NCBI RefSeq assembly: GCF_008831285.2 | Contig: NC_045145.1 | Location: 5,704,802-5,768,801 of the forward strand | Reading direction: 5' to 3' | DNA: 64,000 nt | DNA from: Nymphaea colorata | Taxonomy: Eukaryota > Streptophyta > Magnoliopsida > Nymphaeales > Nymphaeaceae | Made by a program: the position numbers and the translations under genes | Shown: piece after piece, positions 1 to 10,565 of the stretch | Position numbering within the stretch: the stretch's first letter is position 1 | Layout of the letters: every line of letters begins with the position of its first letter | Notes under the pieces: model-generated | The model's input: only the letters and a program-made list of their open reading frames with translations | Told to the model about the DNA's origin: nothing | The model's database searches: none

Positions 1-39
1 AACAAAACAAAAAGGGTGACAGGCATTGGCAGCTATGAT

Positions 40-788
40 CAATGTTGTAAAACGCGTATCGTAAGCCGTATCGGTCGGGCTTTAAGATACGCCGTATCGT
101 AACGTATCGTAACCGTATCGTAAATTTTTAAAAAATAATAATAATAAATCAGAAAAAATTAAAAAAAATCGAAAAAATCAGAAAAAAAATCAGAAAAAAT
201 TAAAAATAATAAATTCTTCATAGAAAACATGTTTTAGTCTTTTAGATAATGATAGACTTATTATTTTGCTAAATGTTATAAACTTACGCGTTCACGGTTC
301 ATCATTCATACTTCATAGACATCAAAATTCATAACAATATCATTCTTTTTCATCTTCATCTTCATGGTTTTGAAAAACCCCTTTCCTCCCAATGGGAATC
401 AGCCACCCATGCACAAATCCATGGTTTAATAGATGATTTCACGGTGAAAATCGATGATTTCACAATGGAAATCGATGATTTCGCTCTAAGGCGGTACAAT
501 CTATAGATTAGAAATGAATTAGGGGTGGGTTTTTATAAAAAAAAAACTCGAAAAAATGGGGTTCAAGCCCCCTTTTTAGAAATCAGCCCGTATCGCACCG
601 TATCGTACGATACGGGGGCCCGTATCGCACGTATCGTACGATACGGGGGCCCGTATCGCACGTATCGTACGATACAGGTACGATACACCCCCATTTACGA
701 TACAAGGGGTGCATCGTATCGTATTTTGTAAACGATACGATACGTATCGTACGATACGGCCCCGTATCGTACGATACGTACAACACTG
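40..788. mobile_element. hAT-type non-autonomous element (MITE) with CGTATCGTACGATACG palindromes
   Basis: The ends are imperfect inverted repeats: CAATGTTGTA on the left, and CAGTGTTGTA on the right when read on the minus strand. They are flanked by a perfect 8-bp duplication, GCTATGAT, at 32-39 and 789-796. An 8-bp TSD and CAGTG-type ends are hallmarks of the hAT superfamily. The 749-bp body has no transposase. It holds an AT-rich stretch (about 120-250) and, towards both ends, runs of the self-complementary word GTATCGTACGATAC. No coding content is supported; open frames here only translate the palindromes. Family assignment is by structure, not by database match. Confidence 0.82.
588..781. 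repeat. Palindromic tandem array, unit about 31 bp
   Basis: The word CGTATCGTACGATACG is a perfect palindrome and recurs about every 31 bp, joined by GGGGGCCCGTATCGCA-type spacers that are themselves partly palindromic. The array sits inside the right end of the hAT-type element at 40-788 and could form strong hairpins or cruciforms. A diverged version lies at about 5900-6080. Confidence 0.8.
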
Positions 789-3008
789 GCTATGATAATG
801 AAACTAATAAGTTCAAGCATTTAAATGAGAAAAAGCATGCATTGAAAGTATGGGAGCTTCAATTCTTGTCCATAATGGCCTTCGTCGACCGTTTTACTGT
901 CTGAAAAATAATACACATAGTGAATTGGTTTCAATATTTTGGTTTGTAATTTTTGCGCACTATAAATCGATGATCTATACTTCGACATGAATTGTTCTTG
1001 TGATATGCCAATGTAGATCATTACTTTTCCCATGTAATTTTCATGGGAGAAATGATACAATTTAACTAAGATAACCATAATGCATCACCTATGCATATAA
1101 ATATAAACATATATGTGTATATTTATGGACACTGGAAAATCGCCTATCAATGTAGGTGGATCGTACATGGTAAAAAAATTTAAAAAAAAAAATGGAGGAA
1201 AGATTTTAGAAATTAAACATTTGAAAAATAAATTGTCATTTTTTTAGGGTGGTACCTATTTAATAAAAAATACATATATTATATTAGTTATGTGATACAA
1301 ATTTAAGTATATTATATTAGTTATAGAGTATTGGGGGCATTATTATAAACCAACTTAATTTTCTCCTTTCCTTTCCATTATATAACCTAAACAAACATGA
1401 TTTTAAACATTTTCTTTTCATTTTTTTCCTTTCTATCGAGAAGCTTTCATAATAATTCTTTTCCTTCTCTTTCCTTTCCTTTCCTTTCCATCCCTCCCCT
1501 TCCTTCAATCAAAAGAAAGGCTAAATTTTCCCATTGGATAGCCTGCTCAAAGGGTAGGTGGTGAAAGGCCTCGAAGAATCATATTATACTATATGTAAAG
1601 AACAAAGCATTCCAGCCTTCTTGAGTAGGATGTCCTAGGGAGGTCGAGCTTCTCCACTCTTGGTTTGGTCACAAGTAGAGTGCTTCTTCATTGTAGTCTG
1701 ACAAGATTTTGATTGATTCAATCCATTACAAGGGCTTTCTCCCATCCAATGGGCTGCATATGATGCACTCACACCTCAGTGTTGCACCCACAAAGGCTAA
1801 AAAAAATGGAAATATAAGAAGACCATAATGTGGCATGGGTAAAAACCGATAAGGTCATCCAAATGGAAAGTCTAGAGCCTTAAAAAATAAAATTTACCTA
1901 ACTACAACTTGGGTTGTGCAACTTAAGGTGTAGACTTATTAAACCCTTGGGTGAATGTGTGCTATGCTCCTATGATACAGAAAGAGTCTGCGCAAGGTGG
2001 TCTAGTGTAGTTGGGATGACAACACATGCAACTAAATCATTGGCACCGAATGTGTGTCATAGTCAAATGACAATGTGTATGACTGAATTATTGGCACTAA
2101 ATATGCATGCTTGACCATACTTTGATTGCACCGAAACTTGACTAGGTGAGAGGGTAACACTTCCATAAATCACAAGATCAAATGAATTATTGATGGAGTG
2201 TATTGTGATCCAATGAATGATGAATCAAGTGTATTGCGGCCAGTAGATTTGTGTGAAACCCAGTTTTGTTATGAAATCATCATGATGGCTAACAATTATG
2301 TGAAATTGTATCGCACTAATGAATTTGCTCCAGTATACGTAGGATCAGTGTGAAGAGTTCTAACGTCACATAAATTGTGACAAGAAAGTTTTATGTTGCA
2401 AGGTAGTATAGTGCCACTGAATCCTATTGTAATGCACACACAATCCTAGGGGGTTATTGAATTTGATAGTTATCCATCATACTCTAGACACTTAGCCTTC
2501 TGTTGTGAATTATTTTGATCGTGACGAAAGAAAGAAGAGAACGAACTGGGAGTGGACCCAACTCAGCGGATAAAGACGCCACCGGGATTGATGATGTTCC
2601 TTACTCGGTGGATCCAGAGTCAGCGGCGCCACCGACGATGCTGCCATCTAAACCCAGCAAACTACGGCTTTGAAGCGCTGAGATGCAGCTAGCCAGGACA
2701 GCAATCGGATTGGCTAGCGCAACCCACATTCCACTAGGAGAGAGTGTTGTGCTAGCGCGTCATCTGCAATTTAAGTTTTTCTTTTTTGATTTTATTGTAA
2801 TTTTGTGGAAACATGTCAATAGGACCAGGTGTCGACCTTGTAAGAGCACTTGTATATATGTTTTGTATATAGTGAAAACGGAAAAGCCTATTTTTCGGTC
2901 AATGCTTTATGTATTTGAATAGTATCATTGAGTCTATCGCTAAAATTCTATATCTGTTGTGCATTTCAAAAAAAAAATGGAGTAAAAATTTGGGGCAGGA
3001 CATGATAA
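789..3008. other. Gene-free stretch
   Basis: No conserved coding frame is visible on either strand. The stretch holds a pyrimidine-rich CCTTT-type tract at about 1425-1503 and otherwise unremarkable AT-rich DNA. Around 2530-2900 the base composition is higher in GC and the sequence reads like a decayed LTR or untranslated leader, but no boundary, primer site or domain supports a firm call. Confidence 0.4.
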
Positions 3009-3086
3009 CTTACTTTCTAAGTCACATGGGTGTTGCCCGTGCGGGTACAGACCATTTTCAAAAAACTTGGGGTGTGGGGGTACAGC

Positions 3087-3088
<2 letters not shown>

Positions 3089-3141
<53 letters not shown>
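3089..3141. repeat. (CA)n(TA)n microsatellite
   Basis: About 14 CA units run directly into about 11 TA units, just inside the left end of the hAT-type element at 3017-4522. Open frames reading through it are not genes. Confidence 0.95.
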
Positions 3142-4195
3142 CAAAAAATTACAAACAGATGGAAAATGGAAATAGTGTTATTGGAAGAAAGTTTTGAGGA
3201 AGGGGAAAACCAGAAGTCCAAGAAATTCAGTTGCAACGATCTGCAATATACAAAAGGACACAAAAGCAACGATTTCAAACATGACCCTGTTCTCACGGGA
3301 CAAAATTGCAGCACACAACTGGTTATTAGACCGAAGACGCACAGCAGGTTCTATCTACAACTATCAAAAAGTGCCGCTGTGGCCAATAAATTCCATGTTA
3401 AGCATTACGAGAAAAGAGGAACCACAAATGAAACCAGGCAAAGAAAGAACAAAACCAAGAAAAGCAAGAAAAGGGAAAGGAATGACATTAAAAACTGAAT
3501 AAAAAACAGAAAAGCGCATTTAGCCAAGTTCAGGAACTAAGAAATCAACTGAAATGCTAAATCTCGTCTGTTAAAACCCTTAAAACCCTACAAAGAACCC
3601 AATAGAAAGTGAAGGTAAGAAAACGCGTCAATCTCCTTAATAATAAAGCTGACGAAGGAAGATTCAGGTTTGCAGCCATACCTTTGAGAAGGGCCGACGA
3701 AGAAACGAGAGGAGGGATATTTTCAAGACACAGGCATGACCATTAACTGGTCAAGAATGATTACAAAGGCACAAAACAGAAAAAGGAAGCACAAAAAATG
3801 AAGAAAGAAGCTCGATCTTCACAAAACAAACGAGATTTTCAACAGATGAAACCAAAAGCTGCATCGGAAAACCCTAAAAACCTTTATCTTCGCCGTTCGA
3901 CGCTCGCCTCTTGCCGTTCGCAGTTCGCTGCTTGCCGTTCGCTGGAGTGGAGAATCGCCTCATGTCGTCAGTCTTGGTGAAGGCGAGGTGAAGAAGAACC
4001 GTCGAGGCTTAATGGTTACGATATTTTTAACGTGAAAAATGTAAACCGCGTTAAATTGTAAATCACGTTAAAAACCAAAAAAGGTCGAAATTGGACTTGG
4101 TCAACTTTGATCAAGTCCGAAAAATGGTCGGATTCGACCTCAGGTACATTGACCATGCACGGCACAGTCAACAGGCACTCGTACCCATACTGGTA

Positions 4196-4469
4196 AGGGT
4201 GGGCATCGAGCCGGGCCGGGCCGGGCCGGCCCGATAGCCCGGGTCTCGGCCCGCGGCCCATTTGAATTTAAAAATTATTTTTTTTAATTATAAAATAATT
4301 TTTTAAAATATAAAATATATTTAATAATATTAAATATATATCTTTAAAACAAAAAAAATTAAAAATATATATTTTTAATGTAAACGGGCTGGGCCGCTGC
4401 TGGGTCGGGAAATTCCCGGCCCAAGCCCGGCCGCAATCGGGCCGGCCCGGCCCGTTGCCCAGGCCTACG
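4196..4469. mobile_element. Small GC-ended hAT-like element (GGGCCGGGCC family)
   Basis: The left end AGGGTGGGCATCGAGCCGGG and the right end (minus strand) AGGCCTGGGCAACGGGCC are inverted repeats rich in GGGCCGGGCC. TACTGGTA occurs on both sides (4188-4195 and 4470-4477), consistent with an 8-bp TSD. The centre is very AT-rich and non-coding. It sits inside the element at 3017-4522, so it inserted later. Relatives lie at 16349-16907 and 26752-27729, and a one-ended piece ends at 5712. Confidence 0.72.
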
Positions 4470-4530
4470 TACTGGTACGGTGTGGGTACTGCTCCAAAAG
4501 GAACAGTACCCGTGTTACATAGCCTACTTT

Positions 4531-4904
4531 CTGGCCCTCCCATTTTTTCTCATATTCAACTATCACTTTATGCGTTGGATCCTTCTAGTTCACATGTTTT
4601 TCGCTCAGATATTTGAGTGAAAATTGATTGAGGTTCCCTTTTTGAAGCATCAACAAGTCTCCACAATCTTTTTACTTCTAATCAAGTGTTTCACAACTCT
4701 AGCCCATCAAACATCATTGGCCTTAAAGAGTTTATATAGGGGAACTGAAGATATTTTATCGCCCATGAGGAATACGTCTAGATGGTTAACACCCAGCACC
4801 AGCAGTTTTTTAATTCAGCTCGACCGCCAAAAAACAGCAATAAAATTTTATAAAAGCGCCAAGAAACCAGCCCGATAGGCCGGCCCGGCCCGACTCCATG
4901 CTCA
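4531..4904. other. Gene-free stretch between elements
   Basis: Single-copy-looking DNA with a short open frame (4624-4878) that matches nothing I recognise. I see no splice pattern, promoter or domain that would support a gene. Confidence 0.4.
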
Positions 4905-5550
4905 ACCCCCCCCCCCCCCCTTTCTCCCTCTCTGCTCCCGCTCCCCCTCTCTCCCTCTCCCTCTCCCTCTCTGCTCCCGCTCCCCATCTCCCCCTCTCCC
5001 TCTCCCTCTCCCTCTCTGCTCCTGCTTCCGCTCCCCCTCTCCCTCTCCCTCTCTGCTCCTGCTCCCCCTCTCTGCAGCTCTGCTCCCGTTCCCCCTCTCC
5101 CTCTCTGCTCCTGTTCCCACTCTCCCTCTCCCTCTCCCCTCCCTTCCCCTCCCCTCCCCTCCCGTTCCCCCTCTCCCTCTCCCCTCTCCCTCTCTCTCTC
5201 TGCTCCTGCTCCCCCTCTCCCTCTTTGCAGCTCTGCTCCCGTTCCCCCTCTCCCTCTCTGCTCCTATTCCCACTCTCCCTCTCCCCTCCCCTCCCCTCCC
5301 GTTCCCCCTCTCCCTCTCTGCTCCTGTTCCCACTCTCCCTCTCCCTCTCCCCTCCCCTCCCGTTCCCCCTCTCCCTCTCTGCTCCCGCTCCCCCTCCCTC
5401 TCCACTTACCCTCTCCCTCTCCCTCTCCCTCTCCCTCTCTGCTCCCCCTCTCTCTCTCCCTCTCCCTCCCCCTCCTCCTCTCTCTCCCTCTCCCTCCCCC
5501 TCCTCCTCTCTCTCCCTCTCCCTCCCCCTCCTCCTCCGTCTCCATCAGAG
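4905..5550. repeat. 630-bp polypyrimidine tract (CCCTCT/GCTCC words)
   Basis: The plus strand is almost purely C and T, built from CCCTCTCCCT, GCTCCCGCTCC and CTCCTGTTCCC words in a higher-order pattern. The two long opposing open frames over it (proline/serine/leucine-rich on plus, glycine/arginine/glutamate-rich on minus) are low-complexity translations, not genes. Such homopurine-homopyrimidine DNA can form triplexes. Confidence 0.92.
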
Positions 5551-5554
5551 CGCG

Positions 5555-5712
5555 ACAGGAGAGCGGGGGAAATGGGCCAGGAGGGCGACCCGGGCCGGGT
5601 CCGGGTTGGGCTGAGCGGCCCGTCAGGCCGGCCGGGCCGAGGGCCGGGCTGAGTGGCCCGTCAGGCCGGATCGGCCCGGCCCTTACCCGGCCCGGCCCGA
5701 TGCCCAGGCCTA
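5555..5712. mobile_element. Right end of a GGGCCGGGCC-family element
   Basis: GC-rich DNA ends in CCGATGCCCAGGCCTA, the same terminus as the other GC-ended hAT-like elements here. A matching left end was not found; the polypyrimidine tract may lie inside the element or may have replaced the left part, so the boundary is open. Confidence 0.55.
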
Positions 5713-5896
5713 CTAACAGCTGATCCAACACATCCACGATATCCAGCAACATAGATGAAAAAAATCTTTCAACGACACTAAGAGGCAACCAATCTTCAAG
5801 GCGGCAAAAACACAATTTTACAATACATCAACAGCTTGGAAGAATAAGGCAAAAATCAAACTATGCTTTGATACCACGTAAACGCTTACAAACAGT
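5713..5896. other. Short unassigned spacer
   Basis: Non-coding. It contains CTTTGATACCA near 5867-5877, the complement of a tRNA-Met-type primer site, but no LTR could be delimited next to it. Confidence 0.35.
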
Positions 5897-6525
5897 GCCA
5901 TCCATATCGTGTGATACGGACGCATATCGTACGATATGTCTCTTCTAGGTGAAGAAACCTTAGATGATACAGACTCGATACGCAATACGCCTGCGTATCG
6001 TGCCTGTATCGGGTGTATTGTACGATAGGGGGAGGTGTATCATACGATACACCTGTATCTTAGGATACAAGGTTAAAATTTGAAAAAGGACCCCAAGGCC
6101 CCTTTTGCGTCATTCTTTTAAACTGGGACTCTCTCTCTAAACTTCACTAAAGACTGTGAGAGGGAGACATTTTGCTGGTTTCTCTAAAAAATTGCTGTTT
6201 TGAGGAAGAAACCATTGATTTGATGAACTCGTGATGTAGTTTACTAGACAAAATGACACTCTAAAGTCTAAAGCCTAAACTCATATGTGATAGATGCTCT
6301 TGAAACTTGTGATCGATCATGGATGTTTTAATATGTTACCTATGGTTTATGAATGATGAATGATGAATCATTAATGTTTTTTATGTGTATTGAGTTTTTT
6401 TTATATGAAATACATTGTTTTGGATTTTTCTGCTTTTTTAAATGTTTTTCCTTATTTTTTACTTTTTTAGTGTTTTTTTAATTAAAAAATCAATTTTATG
6501 ATACGTTACCGTACATTTCCGAGAC
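5897..6525. mobile_element. Degenerate relative of the 40-788 element, opposite orientation
   Basis: About 5900-6080 is a diverged GTATCGTACGATAC array, followed by a middle section, an AT-rich part (about 6370-6490) and a last ATGATACGTTACCGTAC word. This is the order of the 40-788 element reversed. CAGTG occurs at the left start, but I could not find a matching right terminus or TSD. Boundaries are approximate. Confidence 0.5.
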
Positions 6526-6591
6526 AACATATAGGTCGGCCCGACCAAGATATGATACACCAGGGACAATATTGCTTACAAATATAGATAC

Positions 6592-7486
6592 CTATGTGAC
6601 ACGGGTATGTGGGATTGCCCCATGCATCCGCTTCAGTACATGGGTATGTGGAACCATGTATGGCTACGCTACTAGGTACGGGTTGGATTAGGTCCGGGTC
6701 GGACCTGTTCCAAACCATAAAATTGTTTCCTTTAACTTACAAAACACAAGTCGAGCTCTTTAGCAGAGCTCGATCTACGTGCGTTTTCTTCAACCCTTGT
6801 CTAAAACAGCAATGACTGGGGGCGGCAACGATATCCGATGACCCACAACAATGTCCGGCGGCAGCCAGGAAGGAGTTTTTTTTTTCTTTTTTCTATTATA
6901 ACTTAGGGTTTCATTTCCTTGATTTGGGGGTTTTCGTTTTTTAGATTTGAGGATGTTTTTATTTGAAGATTGAATTGTAAAACTGTACATCTTTCCATGA
7001 TTTATTGATTTAGATCTTTCTCTTCTTATTCAGTAATAATTACAATTTGCTTTTTGTCTTCTAGAGAAAGAGAAACTAAAAAAATGGGACGTGAATGTTG
7101 AGGACTTTAACTTAGAAGAAGGCAATGCAGTTGAAGCTGTTAAGTCAATATTCGAAGAACCTTCTGTTCCATTAACAACTTCTAATGTGCTTGAGGCAAT
7201 GGAAGAAGAGGAGGACGAGATGGGCGATGGGGCATCGACTTGGAATAGCTAGAATGATGATAATGATAGTATTCTTATGATAAATAATGTTTTGTTTGTG
7301 ATAAACAATGTTTTGTTTGTAAATTTTTTATAGGATTACAAGTATGAACTATTAATGGTTTTTTTTTTCATTTTATCATTTTTGAGAATTTATAAAATTT
7401 GTTGAACCCACAATTTTCAAAATTGCCGTGTCCGAACCTCTACTGCCTACCCGAACCGATACCGTACCCGCACCCATGTGACATAG
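6592..7486. mobile_element. hAT-type element, 895 bp, with exact 8-bp TSD
   Basis: The left end CTATGTGACACGGG and the right end (minus strand) CTATGTCACATGGG are inverted repeats, flanked by an identical 8-bp duplication, ATAGATAC, at 6584-6591 and 7487-7494. It is the same family as 3017-4522. The interior looks gene-derived: a leader-like segment (about 6740-6860), a T-rich intron-like part with a CTTCTAG acceptor, and one open exon (7065-7252). No known transposase motif is seen, so it may be non-autonomous and carry a captured gene piece. Confidence 0.82.
7065..7252 (+). pseudogene. Exon-like fragment inside hAT-type element, product unknown
   Basis: A pyrimidine-rich acceptor (CTTTTTGTCTTCTAG) precedes a 61-codon open frame that ends in TAG. 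The peptide begins KEKLKKWDVNVEDFNLEEGN, has an acidic run (EAMEEEEDEM) and ends ASTWNS. The frame follows directly from the acceptor, with two bases completing a codon from a missing upstream exon. I do not recognise the protein. It could be the last exon of a captured host gene or the C-terminus of a transposase from an autonomous relative. A candidate first exon starting MSGGSQE lies near 6851, but the join is not established. Confidence 0.4.
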
Positions 7487-7796
7487 ATAGATACAAATCT
7501 ATATCAGTAATCCCAAGAAGAGAGCCTCAAGGAAGGAAACTACAATAAGGCACTACAGACAGATCAAGAGTTCCTTGTATTCTTTTCTCTTTTGTAAACT
7601 CTTATTTTCCTCTTGTATTTTTGTATATTGTTTTTGTACTTATTTCTTTCAGCTGAAACAGACATAGGGCATTCCAACGGCTAGGGCCTTCATCAGTACA
7701 TGCTTCTTATGATGTGGAAATAATAACAGAAAAAATATACAAAAATACAAGAGGAAACTAAGAGCTTACAAAAGATAATATACATATATATATATA

Positions 7797-7802
7797 AATA
7801 TA

Positions 7803-7849
<47 letters not shown>
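7797..7849. repeat. (TA)n microsatellite
   Basis: A near-perfect TA tract of about 45 bp after a short imperfect part. With the TA/TG tract at 7980-8012 it brackets a 130-bp unique segment. Confidence 0.93.
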
Positions 7850-7851
<2 letters not shown>

Positions 7852-7979
7852 GGATTGGATTTCTCCGTCCGGGTTTGGATGGAGAAATCCTCCGGCCTTT
7901 CACAGCACACTAACCAGTGCCATTGCACCAGGCGGCTGGATTGGATGGAGCTCAAGATGGCCTAAGGATTTCAGTTCTT
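7850..7979 (-). repeat. Possible SINE-like fragment between microsatellites
   Basis: On the minus strand the word TGGTGCAATGG fits a tRNA-type A box, and the segment is bracketed by TA and TA/TG tracts as short retroposons often are. No convincing B box (GTTCGANNC) follows and there is no TSD. This is a weak call. Confidence 0.25.
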
Positions 7980-7980
7980 T

Positions 7981-8012
<32 letters not shown>
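7980..8012. repeat. (TA)n(TG)n microsatellite
   Basis: Five TA units run into about 11 TG units. Confidence 0.93.
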
Positions 8013-8013
<1 letters not shown>

Positions 8014-8133
8014 TTGCATTATGCAGAAGTACTTACATAAAATCTAAGAAAAATGTGATAAACACATGAAAACAAAAACTCAAATTTTAAGTACGCTACA
8101 CCAATTTCCATACCAAAGTCGTATTCTGAATAC

Positions 8134-10565
8134 CTTGCAGTATCTTGCTGCCATATTAAGTCTACCAATCTCCATAAAATGGCTGACTGCAGCATCGTAA
8201 CATTGGATTGCATCTGCAGATAAGAAAGATCACAAATTAGAGAGAAACTCCAGTTCTGGGTGAAAAGGAGGTTAACAACTCCAGTTCATAATCCAAAAGT
8301 ATGAACCATCTAATCAAAAGCATTAAGTGGCAATAAGCAAGGAGCCAAAGACGAATTATTTGAATTACAGTCCACTTAATCAGAATTCACAGTCATTTAG
8401 TAATAAAATTTGAATACTCTACATGAGATTTTCTCACTGAATCCACCGAGTACCCATGTCTGATTACAAGCTAATTGCTTTCGATCTAAATATTTAGGTA
8501 ATCCTAAGTGCTTGGCTGTAGAAAACCTCAATAAAGGCCAGCATCAGCCCCAAAACAACCTAGATAGTCGCATTAAGGCCAATGAGCATCAGAATCTCAC
8601 AATGTGCACTAAGGCACAATACAAAAGATAAACACTTGATATTTTAAAAAATATTGTGATATTAACATAAAAAATAAGAAAAACGAAAAAAAAAGAGAAA
8701 AAAAACCATGATATTTTGAAAAAAAAAAAGGAAAAAAATATTTATCACGTTTTTTTCGCGATTTTTCTCAAATTTTTTCATTTTTCTATTTTTTAGCATT
8801 CATATTATCATGGATTCAAATATAAACTTCAACTAAATTATTTTCATCATTTTTTATTATCATCAAAACATTCCTTTTATCACTGTTATATAGTTTTACT
8901 TATGTTTTCCTATTAGTTTCTCATTTATTTCATTTATACCTAATTTTTTATTTTTAAGTTTTTCCCAAGATTTTCTCGAAAAAAACAACTTTGCTATTAA
9001 AAACCAGAGAAAAATCTTGCCGTTAAAAACCCAAGAACAATATTTGTGACAATGAATTGAATTGATCAGTAAATGCTTACAAAAGCAGTAAGGATACAAG
9101 AGGAGCATTCTAAAAAAGCTTGAGCCTGGGCATATGTGTGCCTGAAAAAGTTAAAATAAAAGTAAATAGGAACATGTAGTAAACTGTAAGATAAGACTCT
9201 GATTGTAATTGTTGAGAATGACAAAGAGAAACTAGCAAAAGATCCTTTCGTCAACCCTAATATCTTCTTAAATAGAGATTAGTCAAAAATTACAAAGTAA
9301 TCCAGCATATTTCAGAAAAATATTGCATCTCTCCTCCTTAAGGCAAAGCATAGATATCTATCATGGTCAACTACCTGCCACCCTTTTCTATCCTTCTCTA
9401 GTATTTTTGCGAGTGCACCTTTAAAAAAATGCAGGTGCCGTGGTGCAAAACTATGAGAAACAAAACCGTGTATGGGATAACAAGTACAAAGTTAAAGAAA
9501 AATTTGACTAAGACCAATATATCTCAAACATGATCTCTTCCTTCCAGACTATCATGCAAAAACACCCATTAGTTTCTTCTAAAAGCTTATTAGAAAGGAA
9601 AAGGGAGACACGTTGTTGTAAATTCTCCTAAGAGGAAGGCGAAAAAAATGTCTTAGCAACCAAGAAGAAAGCTGGGAACAGCAATTCATGTTCAACAGCG
9701 TGCAGAAGCATAAACCTGCGGTGTTAATCTTTTTGTAGCAATTTGCCGCATCTACACATGCCGAAGCAGCCTCATGCTTGCTGTCCATCTGTTGAGAAGA
9801 TAGTAATGAATAAATAAATTGGATTGATTTAAGCAGTATAGCACCAGAGAGTCTCTCATAATCCCACAGTAAACTAAAAACTAGAAAGCAAGCGAAGAAC
9901 CTTCAAATGACACTCAGCCAATTTGAGGTACGTATTTCCAGCTTTATCCCCTGAAATGGCATTAGATATTTATAAGAGGAGAAAAAAACAGACAGAAGAA
10001 CAACTAGAAGGAGCCGATCGGAAAGAGAACATAACCATACCAAATTAGAAGTTGATTTCCCAAAGACGATTTCAGTGAGAGGGAAGGATAAAGAATCATA
10101 TGAATATGTGTTTTCGTCTCTTGAAGACGGAGAATAAAGGTACAAAAATATAGATGGCAGAAGGAAATATTGATCGGCCATTTTAGATAAAAACAAAAAC
10201 ATCAAAATTCGCTTTCTCCTGAGCATGCCGATTAGAAAATGAAGATAGAAATCGGAAAAAGAGAAAGATCAAAATTCCCTGAGGATCACTAAAAAGGAAA
10301 AGGTTTGATGGAGCACGGAGAACTTCGCTAATTCATGAAAAAGAATACTCCCATAAATAAAAGAGAAAAAAGAAAACACGGGAAATCCCAGGTGGAGGAA
10401 GAAAGGAGACGATTCGGACTCACATGCTTTGGCGAGCTTATACTGATTGGCGGCCTTGTCGAACAGCTCGGCGGCGTCCTCATACTTGGACCCAAAAATG
10501 CCCCAGCCATTGATCTTCTTCTCCGCCTTCTTCAGCAAATCGTCGCCCTTCGATTCGTCCCCCAT
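8134..10565 (-). CDS. Alpha-SNAP (soluble NSF attachment protein), first four exons only
   Basis: Alpha-SNAP binds SNARE bundles and recruits the NSF ATPase, which takes the SNAREs apart after membrane fusion; it is a cytosolic peripheral protein of about 290 residues made of TPR-like helices. Four exons read on the minus strand: 10424-10565, 9901-9950, 9716-9788 and 8134-8213. All three introns are GT-AG (473, 112 and 1502 bp), and the phases join exactly. They give 115 residues. Family landmarks are [17 protein letters not shown] near the N-terminus, [28 protein letters not shown] and [13 protein letters not shown]. The start is the ATG at 10565; no in-frame ATG precedes it in the exon. A normal donor (GTATTC) follows exon 4, but no exon 5 was found in the 8 kb beyond, which is full of transposons. 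Either the intron is very long and continues outside the window, or the gene is truncated. Confidence 0.9.

Larger units (their letters stand above)
3017..4522. mobile_element. hAT-type element, same family as 6592-7486, with nested insertion
   Basis: The left end CTAAGTCACATGGG and the right end (minus strand) CTATGTAACACGGG match the ends of the element at 6592-7486. Near-identical 8-bp flanks CTTACTTT (3009-3016) and CCTACTTT (4523-4530) form the TSD, with one mismatch. Inside are a CA/TA dinucleotide tract at the left end, a leader-like stretch with repeated GCCGTTCGC words (about 3890-3960), and a later GC-rich insertion at 4196-4469. No transposase is recognisable. Superfamily from TSD length and end sequence; internal genes unassigned. 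Confidence 0.7.

Noticed and set aside
4898-5815. Long overlapping open frames on both strands over the polypyrimidine tract
   Set aside because: Pure low-complexity sequence; the frames mirror each other and have no domain.
5867-5877. tRNA-Met-type primer site (minus strand) hinting at another copia element
   Set aside because: No LTR end, gag or second LTR could be found beside it; an 11-bp word alone is not enough.
8019-8213. Open frame starting at the ATG at 8213
   Set aside because: It covers alpha-SNAP exon 4 in the wrong frame; the correct frame after the acceptor gives the [13 protein letters not shown] motif.
9066-9120. Possible extra alpha-SNAP exon after a CAG acceptor near 9140
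   Set aside because: The in-phase frame meets a stop and shows no similarity; the 9716 donor joins directly to the 8213 acceptor.
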